From: Leptospira andrefontaineae
GTDB lineage: Bacteria > Spirochaetota > Leptospiria > Leptospirales > Leptospiraceae
Length of the DNA stretch: 64,000 bases
NCBI RefSeq assembly: GCF_004770105.1
Contig: NZ_RQEY01000010.1
Span: 372,001-436,000, forward strand
Direction: 5' to 3'
Made by a program: the position numbers and the translations under genes. The notes beneath the pieces were generated by a model that was not told the DNA's origin, did no database searches, and saw only the letters and a program-made list of their open reading frames with translations. This document shows positions 37,569 to 46,762 of this stretch, piece after piece (position 1 is the first letter of the stretch; the number at the start of each line of letters is the position of its first letter).

Positions 37569-38201
37569 ATGAAGATCTCTGAAGATATGGTAAATAAACA
37601 CGGTCTCCGCTTTAAGGAATCCGCTGTTATTTTCGATGAGAACGAACCTGCCGATCAAATGTATCTGATCCTTTCCGGAAAAGTGGGAATCCATAAAAAA
37701 GTAAAAGAAGCATTCAAACTTCTAATAGAACTGAAAGAAGGGGATATGTTCGGTGAGATGGCGCTGGTGGATCGCAAACCCAGAAGTGCAAGAGCCATCG
37801 CAAAAACCGACGTATTATTATTTGCGATCACTGAGAGCGTGTTCTATAACCTAATCCAGACCAACCCTTCTTTTTCTCTAAAGATGGTAAAGATGCTTTC
37901 TTCCAGATTAAGAGAGACCAACCAAACCATAGCTAGTCTTTTAAAAGGAGACAGAAAGAATATTGTAACATCTGCACTCATTACTTTCGCACAGACGAGA
38001 GGAGAACAAGAAGATGGACAATACAAGGTACATTTGGCTGCATTTATGAAATGGGCCATCTTAAGAGTCGGATTGGAACATACGGATTTGGTATCCGCGA
38101 TCAATCTTTTAGTAAAAGACAAGATGGTCGAACAACCTAAAAACGATCCCAGCCATATATTGATACGGGAAACGTTTTTTAAATATACATTGGACCAGTA
38201 A
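37569..38201 (+). CDS. Crp/Fnr-family regulator-like protein
   Basis: A 210-residue protein with an N-terminal cyclic-nucleotide-binding domain ('[15 protein letters not shown]', '[21 protein letters not shown]', the latter the phosphate-binding cassette) and a C-terminal helical region (about 140-210) in the position of the winged helix-turn-helix. The signature of a canonical Crp HTH is not obvious, so DNA binding is probable but unproven. It is divergent from the lactonase-ACAD operon and 3 bases upstream of the acyltransferase gene, and could control either. Confidence 0.85.
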   Translation: MKISEDMVNKHGLRFKESAVIFDENEPADQMYLILSGKVGIHKKVKEAFKLLIELKEGDMFGEMALVDRKPRSARAIAKTDVLLFAITESVFYNLIQTNPSFSLKMVKMLSSRLRETNQTIASLLKGDRKNIVTSALITFAQTRGEQEDGQYKVHLAAFMKWAILRVGLEHTDLVSAINLLVKDKMVEQPKNDPSHILIRETFFKYTLDQ

Positions 38202-38204
38202 TTC

Positions 38205-39401
38205 TTGGCTGAACAAAGCTCACCGGCCAAACAAAGCAGGCTGGATTATCTAGACAATCTCAGATCCTTTGCATTATTATTAGGATTAGCATTCCATGTA
38301 GCGATCGTATATGCGGCGATCATTATATATCCATTAAGAAATGATGATAGATCTATAGCATTCGATGTATTCGGAGAATGGGTACATCTTTTCAGAATGC
38401 CAATGTTCTTCGTTCTTTCCGGATATTTTACGGAAAGAATCTATCTTTCCAAAACATTAAAAGAATTTTTAAGATTAAGAGCATTAAGGATCATTCTTCC
38501 CTTAATTCCAGGAATTATATTATTCGCACCAATGCAATATTATGTGAACGCATTACAAGAAGGATACCAAGGAAATTATTTCAAATTTTTATGGGAAGAA
38601 TTCTTACTTAAGAATCCAGCTCCTTCTCACCTTTGGTTTATTCTATATTTAGCATTATATACATTTTTATATTTAGGTGTTCGACCGGTAATCTCAAGGA
38701 TCGGAAAATTTATACTTCCTTCTTCCAGGTATGGAGAAGAAGGATCTGAAAATAGATCCAGCATAAAATGGGAAACATTACTTATCGCAGGAATTTGGTG
38801 TACAATCTGGACCTGTGGCATTAATTACTTTTTCCTAAAGGATGAAAAATACCTGAATATAGAACCGGTCCAGTTTATATATGATTTCAGTTTTTTCTTG
38901 TTCGGAAGTTTTTTGATCGGAAAAGAAAGTACGATCTTAAAAGGGAAAACGGATCGTTCTGAGATCATTCTACTCGGATTTTTGTCCTTCGTATTTTTCG
39001 GATTATTTTATTGGGTAAGTACGATCGATCCGTACTGGTCTTATTTCGGATATACTGGATTCGGGATGAGAATACTTCATATTTTTCTAAAATGTTTGGG
39101 CGGATGGATCTGGATCGCATTCTTTATCCGACTTTTCCAACTCTTCTTTAATAAGACCAATAAACTTAGTTCCTACTTAAGAGAATCCAGTTTGCCGGTA
39201 TATTTAATCCATCATCCGATCTCTCTTGGGATCGGATTTTTAGTAGTGAGCACAGGTCTTTCTATCTGGATAAAATTTTCGCTTCATATTTTCTTTGTAT
39301 ATGCTCTAACTTTTTTAGTGTATCATTTTGTTATCCGAGATTCAAACTTCTGGTTGACTGTTCTCGGAAATAAAGGGATCAGTTTTAAGCGAAATAAATA
39401 A
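38205..39401 (+). CDS. Acyltransferase family 3 (OpgC-like) membrane protein
   Basis: A 398-residue integral membrane protein with about ten transmembrane helices. The N-terminal 'RLDYLDNLRSFALLLGLAFHVAI' carries the catalytic His of acyltransferase-3 proteins, and 'FRMPMFFVLSGYF' is the second family signature. Members transfer acetyl or succinyl groups onto surface glycans or glucans. The start is TTG, 3 bases after the Crp-like stop codon, with no better codon available, so it is likely translationally coupled. Substrate unknown. Confidence 0.88.
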   Translation: MAEQSSPAKQSRLDYLDNLRSFALLLGLAFHVAIVYAAIIIYPLRNDDRSIAFDVFGEWVHLFRMPMFFVLSGYFTERIYLSKTLKEFLRLRALRIILPLIPGIILFAPMQYYVNALQEGYQGNYFKFLWEEFLLKNPAPSHLWFILYLALYTFLYLGVRPVISRIGKFILPSSRYGEEGSENRSSIKWETLLIAGIWCTIWTCGINYFFLKDEKYLNIEPVQFIYDFSFFLFGSFLIGKESTILKGKTDRSEIILLGFLSFVFFGLFYWVSTIDPYWSYFGYTGFGMRILHIFLKCLGGWIWIAFFIRLFQLFFNKTNKLSSYLRESSLPVYLIHHPISLGIGFLVVSTGLSIWIKFSLHIFFVYALTFLVYHFVIRDSNFWLTVLGNKGISFKRNK

Positions 39402-39439
39402 TATAGAGAAACAGAAATCTTAAGTTCAGTTCTTTTATT

Positions 39440-39685
39440 TTACTTTAACAACTTAAGTATTCTTTCAACCGCTAGCCGTATTGAATTGGCAGGTCTCGGT
39501 CTTTCATATACGATTTTCCCATCTGGCAAACGGAAATACACTTCTCCGTTCTTAGAAAAAACGTCAGGTAGCCCAAATTGGCGATTTTCTGCTTGAGCCT
39601 TTCGTATAGCCCTTTCAAAAATTCGGGTAAACTCTTCGGCTTCTTCTTGGTAGACTTTCTTTTTTAATTTACTCATCTTTGTCAA
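39440..39685 (-). CDS. Small partner of zeta-toxin-like kinase (putative antitoxin)
   Basis: An 81-residue charged protein ('EEAEEFTRIFERAIRKAQAE' helix, then 'GEVYFRLPDGKIVYERP'). Its 5' end overlaps the 3' end of the kinase gene by 17 bases (alternative ATG at 39676). Overlap and size fit a toxin-antitoxin partner, but the order is toxin first, and no antitoxin family is recognised. Function is inferred from context only. Confidence 0.6.
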   Translation of the reverse strand: MTKMSKLKKKVYQEEAEEFTRIFERAIRKAQAENRQFGLPDVFSKNGEVYFRLPDGKIVYERPRPANSIRLAVERILKLLK

Positions 39686-40244
39686 TTCCCTGGAGAAAAA
39701 GAGAATATAACTCCTGATTCACTATATCATAATTAGATTTTCCGCCAAGCGCAAAACATTCAAGCCTCTCACCCGAATTAAAATACGCTGCCCAATTATC
39801 AGCCATAGAACGATATATTTTCCAGAAGTTCCACCTACTTCGGACGAACCGTCGAGCAACAATATCGTCCGGTATACTATGACCACCTTTCGCGACTCTG
39901 TCTCGAATCCTTTCTATACATTGTTTAGAAGATTCCAGCACTGTATAAAAAATACTAATCCGATATCCGGACTTTCTAAATTTCTGAATGGTCGCTCTTA
40001 GGTATCTCCCTGACAAAGTAGATTCAATAATTAGACTATTTCCTAAACCTAACTCTCTATCTATCGCTTGAAAAAATAATTTCCCTGCTTCCAAATGACC
40101 GCTTGTTGTTCCTCGATTTTCTAAACCTTTTTCCATTTCATCGGCATTTAAAAAAATATAACCATATACATTTCGATGCTCTAAGGCAAAGGTCGTTTTT
40201 CCGGAACCATTCGGTCCGGCCACGATGATCAGATGTTTCATCAA
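39669..40244 (-). CDS. Zeta-toxin-like AAA kinase (COG4185)
   Basis: A 191-residue P-loop protein: Walker A 'GPNGSGKTTFALEH' near the N-terminus, 'FLNADEMEKGLENRG' and 'NSLIIESTLSGRYLRATI' as in zeta toxins and related kinases, and an Arg-rich 'RRFVRSRWNFWKIY' lid. Classical zeta toxins phosphorylate UDP-N-acetylglucosamine; COG4185 members are mostly uncharacterised. It is co-transcribed with an overlapping 81-residue gene downstream. No epsilon-type antitoxin is recognised, so the toxin role is not certain. Confidence 0.83.
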   Translation of the reverse strand: MMKHLIIVAGPNGSGKTTFALEHRNVYGYIFLNADEMEKGLENRGTTSGHLEAGKLFFQAIDRELGLGNSLIIESTLSGRYLRATIQKFRKSGYRISIFYTVLESSKQCIERIRDRVAKGGHSIPDDIVARRFVRSRWNFWKIYRSMADNWAAYFNSGERLECFALGGKSNYDIVNQELYSLFLQGIDKDE

Positions 40245-40435
40245 ATCGGAAATTAATTAGGAATTTAGATAAGCCAATCAAATTCTAATTATTAAAATAT
40301 ACTTCTCAAGGAAAACTGGTTCCGTACTTTTTTCCTTCGGCTTCTACCTATAAGCCAACATTAATCTAGTAATTCTACGTATAGAAATTTATCAACCTAG
40401 GGTTCATAATTTTTCTGCAAAAAAGCAAGGAAATC

Positions 40436-41425
40436 ATGAACCTCAATCGAAAAACTTGGATCTATATTTTATTATTCTACACGATCGGATTTATAGGCTG
40501 CACAAAAGACAATAACAACACCGATCCTTTGATATATTTGGTCGCACTCAATAATCTCTCTGTTGCCGATATCGTATTTGAAAAAGGTTTTCCTGGCTCG
40601 GACAATATTCTTACTACAAATAATTTCACAGGAGTTGCAGGAGATTATACGATCACAATCGGTGGGGAATCAGCAACCGGGATAAATCTTCCTGGAGACG
40701 GAAGTTTAGAATTTATAATGCCGACTGTCTCTGGTATTACAGAGAACACCACACTTAGAATGGTAGTCACTAAAAACGGAAATCCATTACTTTCTAAAAC
40801 CGTTAGATATAGACCGATTATAGATTTTACGTTAGGAACACCAAATAGTTATATCAGACCTACAAGTGCAGCTGATCAAAATAGTTATTTCAGTATTACA
40901 TTAGGAAGCACAGGAGATGTTCTTTTTAATATTTTCGGATATTTCGGAGCCAATCTGAATTTATACTATTATAGTAGCCCGACAGGTTCTAAAACTACGA
41001 TCATAGAAAATGGAAAAACGGGAGCTCAATTTAAAAAAGCAAATCTTGCAAGCGGAACTTATATTATAGAAGTCAAATATTCAAACGGTATAATTCCTGC
41101 AAGTTATAGAACCAATATCGCAAACGGCCAGATCCAAGCGACTTCGGTTTCCAACTGGGTCAGTTCCGCTCTATGTTACGAAAAATTGGGAGGTGGAAAT
41201 ACGTATGTAGGACCTGCTCATGATTGTAATGGTCTGAATTCAGGCAGTATGACACGCAGCGGAAGATGCACTTATCCTTCGGATCAAGGCATAACTACTA
41301 GAAATTATTATATATCACCTCCAGGCGGAGGTCCAGGCTTTCTTACCAGTTATGCTGAGTTTACCTGTACCGTTCCGGGCAATGGGTCGACTAACGAAGC
41401 GGATGCAATCTTCGAGGATAATTAG
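40436..41425 (+). CDS. Lipoprotein with IPT-like and PPC-like beta domains, hypothetical
   Basis: A 329-residue lipoprotein (lipobox FIGC, Cys21). Residues about 40-140 resemble an IPT/TIG-like beta domain and 150-220 a pre-peptidase C-terminal-like (PPC) domain ('SYFSITLGSTGDVLFNIFG', 'ASGTYIIEVKY'). The C-terminal 90 residues contain four Cys and 'GPAHDCNGLNSGSMTRS' and may be a disulfide-bonded module. It is likely surface- or periplasm-exposed. It has no close operon partner, with 190 bases upstream and about 60 downstream. No enzyme motif. Confidence 0.65.
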   Translation: MNLNRKTWIYILLFYTIGFIGCTKDNNNTDPLIYLVALNNLSVADIVFEKGFPGSDNILTTNNFTGVAGDYTITIGGESATGINLPGDGSLEFIMPTVSGITENTTLRMVVTKNGNPLLSKTVRYRPIIDFTLGTPNSYIRPTSAADQNSYFSITLGSTGDVLFNIFGYFGANLNLYYYSSPTGSKTTIIENGKTGAQFKKANLASGTYIIEVKYSNGIIPASYRTNIANGQIQATSVSNWVSSALCYEKLGGGNTYVGPAHDCNGLNSGSMTRSGRCTYPSDQGITTRNYYISPPGGGPGFLTSYAEFTCTVPGNGSTNEADAIFEDN

Positions 41426-41486
41426 AAGGTAAGTCCTTCATACTTTCATAATATTAATATTGGTTTTTAAATTTTAAGGATTGCCA

Positions 41487-42170
41487 ATGGTGCCATATTC
41501 CCTAAAATCCGAGAAGATGTCCGTCAGAACCCGCCCTAAAATATTCTTAATAGACGATCATCCGATTGTTCGTTCCGGATTGGAATCCGAGATCAAAACT
41601 TCCGGAGATTATGAATATTGTGGCTCTGCTTCTTCCATAAAAGAAGGTACCAAAATTATGGGTTTTGCTAAACCGGATCTTCTTATCTGCGATGTTTCTC
41701 TCCAAGATGAGAACGGGATCAGGGAACTTGATTCTATCCGCAAAAAATTCCCGAATATGAAGATCGTATTTTTAACAATGCACAGAGATTGGTCTTATCT
41801 TCAGGACGCAATTTCAGCGGGTGCGGATGGTTATATTCTAAAAAGCGATTCGATGGAATCCATTATGGCCTCCATTAAAAAAGTATTAAATAGAGGCAAA
41901 GTATTCCCTGGAGAGATCGCAAACTTCAGTTATGACGAAAAACATATCAGAGAAGTAGTCGAGATCGTTAAAAAGCTCACTAAAAGAGAAAGTCAGATCC
42001 TGAACTTTCTCTCCAAGGGAAAATTAAACCGAGAAATCGCGGAAGAATTAAAACTAAGCGTTAGAACGGTCGAAGCTCATAGAGCATCTATTTTCAAGAA
42101 GTTAGAAGTGGAGAATATGGTAGAATTAACTAGGATTTTAGTCCAACTCAAATCCTTGGATCCAAATTAA
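41487..42170 (+). CDS. NarL/FixJ-type response regulator
   Basis: A 227-residue two-domain regulator: receiver domain with 'FLIDDHPIVRSGL', phospho-acceptor Asp in 'DLLICDVSLQDENG', Thr in 'VFLTMHRDW' and Lys in 'GYILKSDS', followed by a LuxR helix-turn-helix ('LTKRESQILNFLSKGKLNRE', 'LSVRTVEAHRASIFKKL'). AAGGA lies 8 bases before the chosen ATG; an ATG ten codons later is an alternative. It is convergent with, and overlaps by 4 bases, a 7TMR-DISM histidine kinase gene, its likely partner. Confidence 0.92.
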   Translation: MVPYSLKSEKMSVRTRPKIFLIDDHPIVRSGLESEIKTSGDYEYCGSASSIKEGTKIMGFAKPDLLICDVSLQDENGIRELDSIRKKFPNMKIVFLTMHRDWSYLQDAISAGADGYILKSDSMESIMASIKKVLNRGKVFPGEIANFSYDEKHIREVVEIVKKLTKRESQILNFLSKGKLNREIAEELKLSVRTVEAHRASIFKKLEVENMVELTRILVQLKSLDPN

Positions 42171-44497
42171 GAACGAAGAAGAATTGTAAACCTAGTTCCC
42201 TTCCCCTCCTCCGAAGAAACAAGTATTTCTCCTCCATGAGCGGACACAATTTTGCGAATGATAGAAAGCCCGAGTCCCGTTCCATATGGCTTCTTACTTC
42301 CGAATCCTGAATCGAAAATATATTTTTCCATGTCTTTACTGAAACCTTCACCATTGTCTTCGAAGATCAAATAAACAACATTCTCTTCTTTTTCGATACG
42401 GATAGAAAAGATACCTTTCTCGTCGGTTGCCTCTGCAGCGTTTTTTGCCAGATTAAAGATCAATCTGCGAATACGAAGTGGGTCTAACCGGATACTTCCC
42501 TTTGCACTTATCTTAGAAACCAGTTTCATCTGAGTGGATTGGAAGAAGGTCCCTAAATCTTCAAAAATTTCCTTGAAGTAAGTTTTTATATCTATGTTCT
42601 GCAGATCCAAGATAATTCTATTTTTAGAAAAATCTAATATATCTAAGGTAAGATTCGTAAGCGCATCCACTTCCTTCTCTGCTTGAAAGAGAATATTACT
42701 TTTAGATTTACCTTTTTGAGAACCTATGTTTTTTAGATTTTGGCGGATCATTGCGATCGGATGACCCAAATCATGCACGATTTCTGCGGAAAGTTCTCCA
42801 ATGATGGCAAGCTTCTCTCTATCCTGTCTTGCAATATTACGAACTGAAAATGCAAGTGCATCCGCAATTCCTCTCACCCAATCCACCTGAGAATCCTCAG
42901 AGTATCCTTCGAAAGGAAGATCAAAGATCAATTTGTAAAGCTGCTCATCCTGAACGGAGATGATCAGCCTATTATTTTGGATCATTGGTTTGGCAAGAGA
43001 AGAAGGGTCCAGACCTAAAAGATCCTGCACATCATATTTATAAACTTCTACAGTTTCCAAATTTCCTGAAGAAGAGATAGAATATCTTTTCCAAACCGAA
43101 GAATTCGGTTCTTCTAAATACACAAAAACCGTTTCTTCTTTCCCATTTTCATGAAGCATCTTTAAGACTGTATCCGCGGCCTTATCATAGGAAGAAGATT
43201 GCATGATCTCTCTCGTAGAAAACACAAGAGATTTCATTTTGGTTCCCAATATATCGGAACGTTTGAATGCCTCTGAGAAAATTTTGGAGATCAGAATGGA
43301 ATACCCAAGTATCAGTGCAACTTCTCCATATTGGATTAAGTAAATACTTTTCCAAAACCCGAGAAAGAACATAATATCATTCAATGTGGCTAAACTGATC
43401 ACTAAATAACCCGCAAATAGAATACGTCCGCCTTCTATTTTTCTTTTCAGACCGATTGAAAGCAGAACTATCCAAATGGGCATCGTGACCAAAGGCATGT
43501 ACAATGCGATCGGAAGAAGTGTGAGAGTATAATATTTATTCGGAAAAAATAATACAATAAAGACCGCTACATAATAAGGAATACAGATGTATTGACCGAA
43601 CCTTTTCCAGAAATCAGTCTTACAGTATCTATACAAAAAAGCGTATAGAGTAGGCCCGGATGCGTATACGCTGATATACTCCAAACGATTTGGAAGCTCC
43701 CAAGAAATTCCCTGCAAAAATTCGTATGCTAGTCTGGAATCCCCAATCGTTAAAGAACGGATCATGATCAGAAAACAATGGAATGCGAATAATATGTGAG
43801 CGGATTCGGTCCTTCTAAAAAAATAAAAGAATATATTATAAAAAGACATCGTGGCCGCGATTAACACCAAGGCCCATTCTATATCTCTTCGTTTCTGAAT
43901 ATTCTCTAAAACATTTTCCCATTCTCCTAATTGAATGGAATTCCAAACTCCTCCCCATCTGTTTTGAAAATTGGAAACATGGAATACCAACTCCAGATTT
44001 TCCGAATCAGGAACCAAAGAAATTTTTAACTCGTATTTTGCTTTCGCTTCTGATTCTGATTTTCCTAAAGAACCTACACTGGCGATCTTCTTTCCATTTG
44101 CATAAAGTATATAAGAAGTTCCTATATCAGGAATTTTGAGAGCGAATGTTTGTTTCCTTTCTCCAAGTTTTAATTTAATTCGATAGGTTGCGTAGCCATG
44201 GCCTGCGGAATTTGGATCCTTAGAATATTTTTCCGACCAAACAGAAGGGAGAGTTACTAATTTTTTTTTGGATTTGAATTTCGGATCGGAGAAGTCACCG
44301 GGTAAAATAAATTCTTCCCAATAAAATTCCCATTCTCCATCCAATGAAACGACCTTACCGTCTTTAAAAGAATGTTTGCTTAAATCCAATATTCCATTCT
44401 TCGCGGAAGAATGTTCCGAACCCGATCCGATGAAACCGCATTGAAAAATAAAGGAAGAGATTAGGAGGGCAAAGAAGGTAGTTTTTCCGAATCTCAC
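42167..44497 (-). CDS. 7TMR-DISM sensor histidine kinase
   Basis: A 776-residue kinase. A signal-like segment with possible lipobox FQC (Cys20) is followed by a 7TMR-DISMED2-type extracytoplasmic domain ('LDGEWEFYWEEFILPGDF', 'FALKIPDIGTSYILYANGKK'; about 35-190), seven transmembrane segments (about 200-400), a GAF-like linker, an H-box 'LSAEIVHDLGHPIAMIRQNL' and HATPase motifs 'NLAKNAAEATD', 'DNGEGFSKDM' and 'GTGLGLSIIRKIV'. The convergent response regulator gene overlaps by 4 bases and is the best candidate partner. An external carbohydrate or similar ligand is possible but unproven. Confidence 0.9.
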   Translation of the reverse strand: MRFGKTTFFALLISSFIFQCGFIGSGSEHSSAKNGILDLSKHSFKDGKVVSLDGEWEFYWEEFILPGDFSDPKFKSKKKLVTLPSVWSEKYSKDPNSAGHGYATYRIKLKLGERKQTFALKIPDIGTSYILYANGKKIASVGSLGKSESEAKAKYELKISLVPDSENLELVFHVSNFQNRWGGVWNSIQLGEWENVLENIQKRRDIEWALVLIAATMSFYNIFFYFFRRTESAHILFAFHCFLIMIRSLTIGDSRLAYEFLQGISWELPNRLEYISVYASGPTLYAFLYRYCKTDFWKRFGQYICIPYYVAVFIVLFFPNKYYTLTLLPIALYMPLVTMPIWIVLLSIGLKRKIEGGRILFAGYLVISLATLNDIMFFLGFWKSIYLIQYGEVALILGYSILISKIFSEAFKRSDILGTKMKSLVFSTREIMQSSSYDKAADTVLKMLHENGKEETVFVYLEEPNSSVWKRYSISSSGNLETVEVYKYDVQDLLGLDPSSLAKPMIQNNRLIISVQDEQLYKLIFDLPFEGYSEDSQVDWVRGIADALAFSVRNIARQDREKLAIIGELSAEIVHDLGHPIAMIRQNLKNIGSQKGKSKSNILFQAEKEVDALTNLTLDILDFSKNRIILDLQNIDIKTYFKEIFEDLGTFFQSTQMKLVSKISAKGSIRLDPLRIRRLIFNLAKNAAEATDEKGIFSIRIEKEENVVYLIFEDNGEGFSKDMEKYIFDSGFGSKKPYGTGLGLSIIRKIVSAHGGEILVSSEEGKGTRFTILLRS

Positions 44498-44601
44498 ACA
44501 GCAAATCTGAGTGGAATCTTGAAATCCGTAAATGCAAAACCTGTCGGTTATTCTAAAAATCCCTTGCCAGAGAATCTCGAATAAAAATCATGTCTCTTAC
44601 C

Positions 44602-44675
44602 GGGCCTGTAGCTCAGTTGGTTAGAGCACGCGCTTGATAAGCGCGGGGTCATAAGTTCAAGTCTTATCAGGCCCA
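44602..44675 (+). tRNA. trnI: tRNA-Ile (GAT anticodon)
   Basis: A full cloverleaf can be folded by hand: acceptor GGGCCTG/CAGGCCC, D stem GCTC/GAGC, anticodon stem CGCGC/GCGCG with loop TTGATAA (GAT), T stem ATAAG/CTTAT with TTCAAGT loop, discriminator A. CCA is not encoded. Confidence 0.95.
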
Positions 44676-44756
44676 GGTAAAAACGGTTTAGAAAGAGTGG
44701 AGTCGGATTTCCGGCACTTCCAAACCGGTTCCAAATTCCACTCATCCCTGATAAAA

Positions 44757-44829
<73 letters not shown>

Positions 44830-44894
44830 ATCTTCTTATTTTCCTTTCCTGAAAAAAGCTGGATATAAACTGATTCGAAGCAAGAATTCGGATC

Positions 44895-46151
44895 ATGAAA
44901 CTTTCCTTCTATAGATCCTTTCTAATCCCGGCGATTTCACTCATATTCTTCAGCATTTCCTGCGACGATATCCGACGTCTGCTAGTGGCCAATGTGGATG
45001 ACATGGCAAAATACAAAGCAGAAGGAAAAGAATCTGGTTTGGTTGCTACCTTCAATCAAAACGACGAAAAAAGAAAGAAGATCAGTATCAGCCTTACCAC
45101 TATCGGAAAAGGTTTCGAACAACCTGTGGACTTACTCATGATCCCTGGCCCGGATATTTTCTTAGTAGCGGAAAAGACCGGAGCACTTAAATGGTTGGAC
45201 CCGAAAGACGGAAGTTCAGGTATATTATTAAAACTTGATGGAATTTCGACAGACTCCGAACAAGGACTACTTGGAGTAGTTCTACATCCTGAATTCCCGG
45301 AAAAACCACTTCTTTATTTAAACTATGTTGCTAAGAAAAATGGAGAAACGAGCAGAGTTTCAGAATGGACCATAGACCTTCCTAAAGATCCTAAAAAAGC
45401 AAAACTTTCCAAAGAGAGGATCTTAATGGAGGTTAAACAACCCTACGGAAATCATAACGCAGGACAATTGGCATTCGGAAAAGACGGTTTGTTATACATC
45501 GCTTGGGGAGACGGGGGATGGATGGGAGATCCGAAAGGTAACGGACAAAATCCCTCTACATTCTTAGGTTCTGTTCTAAGAGTTGACGTGAACTCTAAGG
45601 ATCCAGGCAAAGAATATTCTGTGCCAAAAGATAATCCTTTCTTAAAAGATCCTTCTTTTAAACCGGAAACATTCGCTTACGGTTTCAGAAACCCTTGGAG
45701 ATATTCTTTTGATCCATCCGGAAGATTGATCATTGCGGATGTTGGCCAAGATCTATTCGAAGAAATTGATATAGTAGAAGCTGGAAAAAATTACGGTTGG
45801 AACAAAATGGAAGCTACTCATTGTTTCGAACCTAAAACAGACTGCGATAAAAAAGGATTAACGGATCCAGTTTACGAATACGGAAGAGAAGATGGAAGCT
45901 CCATTACAGGTGGTTACGTAGTCACTAACGATCGTATTTCTGATCTTCATGGTAAATATGTATTCGGGGATTTCGTATCCGGTAGGCTCTGGGCAATCGA
46001 TCTTCCGAAAGACGGAAGTCCGGTAAAAGAAGCCTACTCTCTAGGAAAATGGCCCGTATTAATTTCCAGTTTTGGAAAAGATGCAAGAGGGTCTGTTTAT
46101 ATCGCAGACTTTGGAGCAGGACAGATACTTAGGATTGATCCGGGAAAATAA
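44895..46151 (+). CDS. PQQ-dependent sugar dehydrogenase-like lipoprotein (GSDH family)
   Basis: A 418-residue lipoprotein (lipobox SISC, Cys23) with the six-bladed propeller of soluble glucose/sorbosone dehydrogenases: '[20 protein letters not shown]', '[20 protein letters not shown]' with the likely catalytic His, '[14 protein letters not shown]', '[20 protein letters not shown]' and '[16 protein letters not shown]'. It would oxidise an aldose with PQQ outside the inner membrane; no PQQ synthesis genes are in the window. The following gene begins on the last base of its stop codon, so the pair is co-translated. Confidence 0.9.
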   Translation: MKLSFYRSFLIPAISLIFFSISCDDIRRLLVANVDDMAKYKAEGKESGLVATFNQNDEKRKKISISLTTIGKGFEQPVDLLMIPGPDIFLVAEKTGALKWLDPKDGSSGILLKLDGISTDSEQGLLGVVLHPEFPEKPLLYLNYVAKKNGETSRVSEWTIDLPKDPKKAKLSKERILMEVKQPYGNHNAGQLAFGKDGLLYIAWGDGGWMGDPKGNGQNPSTFLGSVLRVDVNSKDPGKEYSVPKDNPFLKDPSFKPETFAYGFRNPWRYSFDPSGRLIIADVGQDLFEEIDIVEAGKNYGWNKMEATHCFEPKTDCDKKGLTDPVYEYGREDGSSITGGYVVTNDRISDLHGKYVFGDFVSGRLWAIDLPKDGSPVKEAYSLGKWPVLISSFGKDARGSVYIADFGAGQILRIDPGK

Positions 46152-46762
46152 TGTATACTCCGGAACATTTTAAATTAGAAAATATTGATATAATCCATGA
46201 GATCATCGGCAAATACCCATTTGCCGTTTTGATCTCTACAAGCGGGGAAGGCCCTGAGGCAACTCATCTCCCTATCCTTCTTTCGAAAGACAAATCCAGT
46301 TTAGTCGGCCATATGGCTTCCGGAAATCCTCTTTTACAAGAGACCTCTCAAGTCTTATGCGTATTCCATGGACCTCATGCATATATTTCTCCGAGCTGGT
46401 ACGAATCGGAACAAACTGTTCCGACTTGGAATTATCTCTCAGTACATGCCAAGGGTACATTACGTCTTTTAGATAAGGATAAAACCGAAAAAGTATTACA
46501 AGATTCCATTCAATATTTCGAATCAGGAAATTCAGGCTATAACTATCAATCTCCTAAACCGGAGATTAGAAATTCTCTTTTAGGTAAAATAAAAGGATTT
46601 GAGATCTATAATCTAAGCTATGAAGCAAAATTAAAACTCAGCCAAAATCATTCCTTGGAAAGAAGAAAAAGAGTGATAGATACTTTGGAACTTTCTGAAC
46701 TAGACCAAGATATCGAATTGGCAGAATGGATGAGAAGGATAAACAATATCCAAAAATTTTAG
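46151..46762 (+). CDS. PaiB-like FMN-binding protein
   Basis: A 203-residue split-barrel protein of the PaiB family, opening '[19 protein letters not shown]', with 'PFAVLISTSGEGPEATHLPI', 'VFHGPHAYISPSWYES' and 'VPTWNYLSVHAKGTL'. These proteins resemble pyridoxamine-phosphate-oxidase-fold flavin binders and are annotated as negative transcriptional regulators from Bacillus PaiB. Direct DNA binding is not evident here. Its ATG overlaps the dehydrogenase stop codon by 1 base. It converges with the membrane protein gene, overlapping by 4 bases. Confidence 0.9.
   Translation: MYTPEHFKLENIDIIHEIIGKYPFAVLISTSGEGPEATHLPILLSKDKSSLVGHMASGNPLLQETSQVLCVFHGPHAYISPSWYESEQTVPTWNYLSVHAKGTLRLLDKDKTEKVLQDSIQYFESGNSGYNYQSPKPEIRNSLLGKIKGFEIYNLSYEAKLKLSQNHSLERRKRVIDTLELSELDQDIELAEWMRRINNIQKF

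Noticed and set aside
44548..44745. 65-codon minus-strand frame
   Set aside because: Runs antisense through tRNA-Ile; an artefact of the tRNA sequence.
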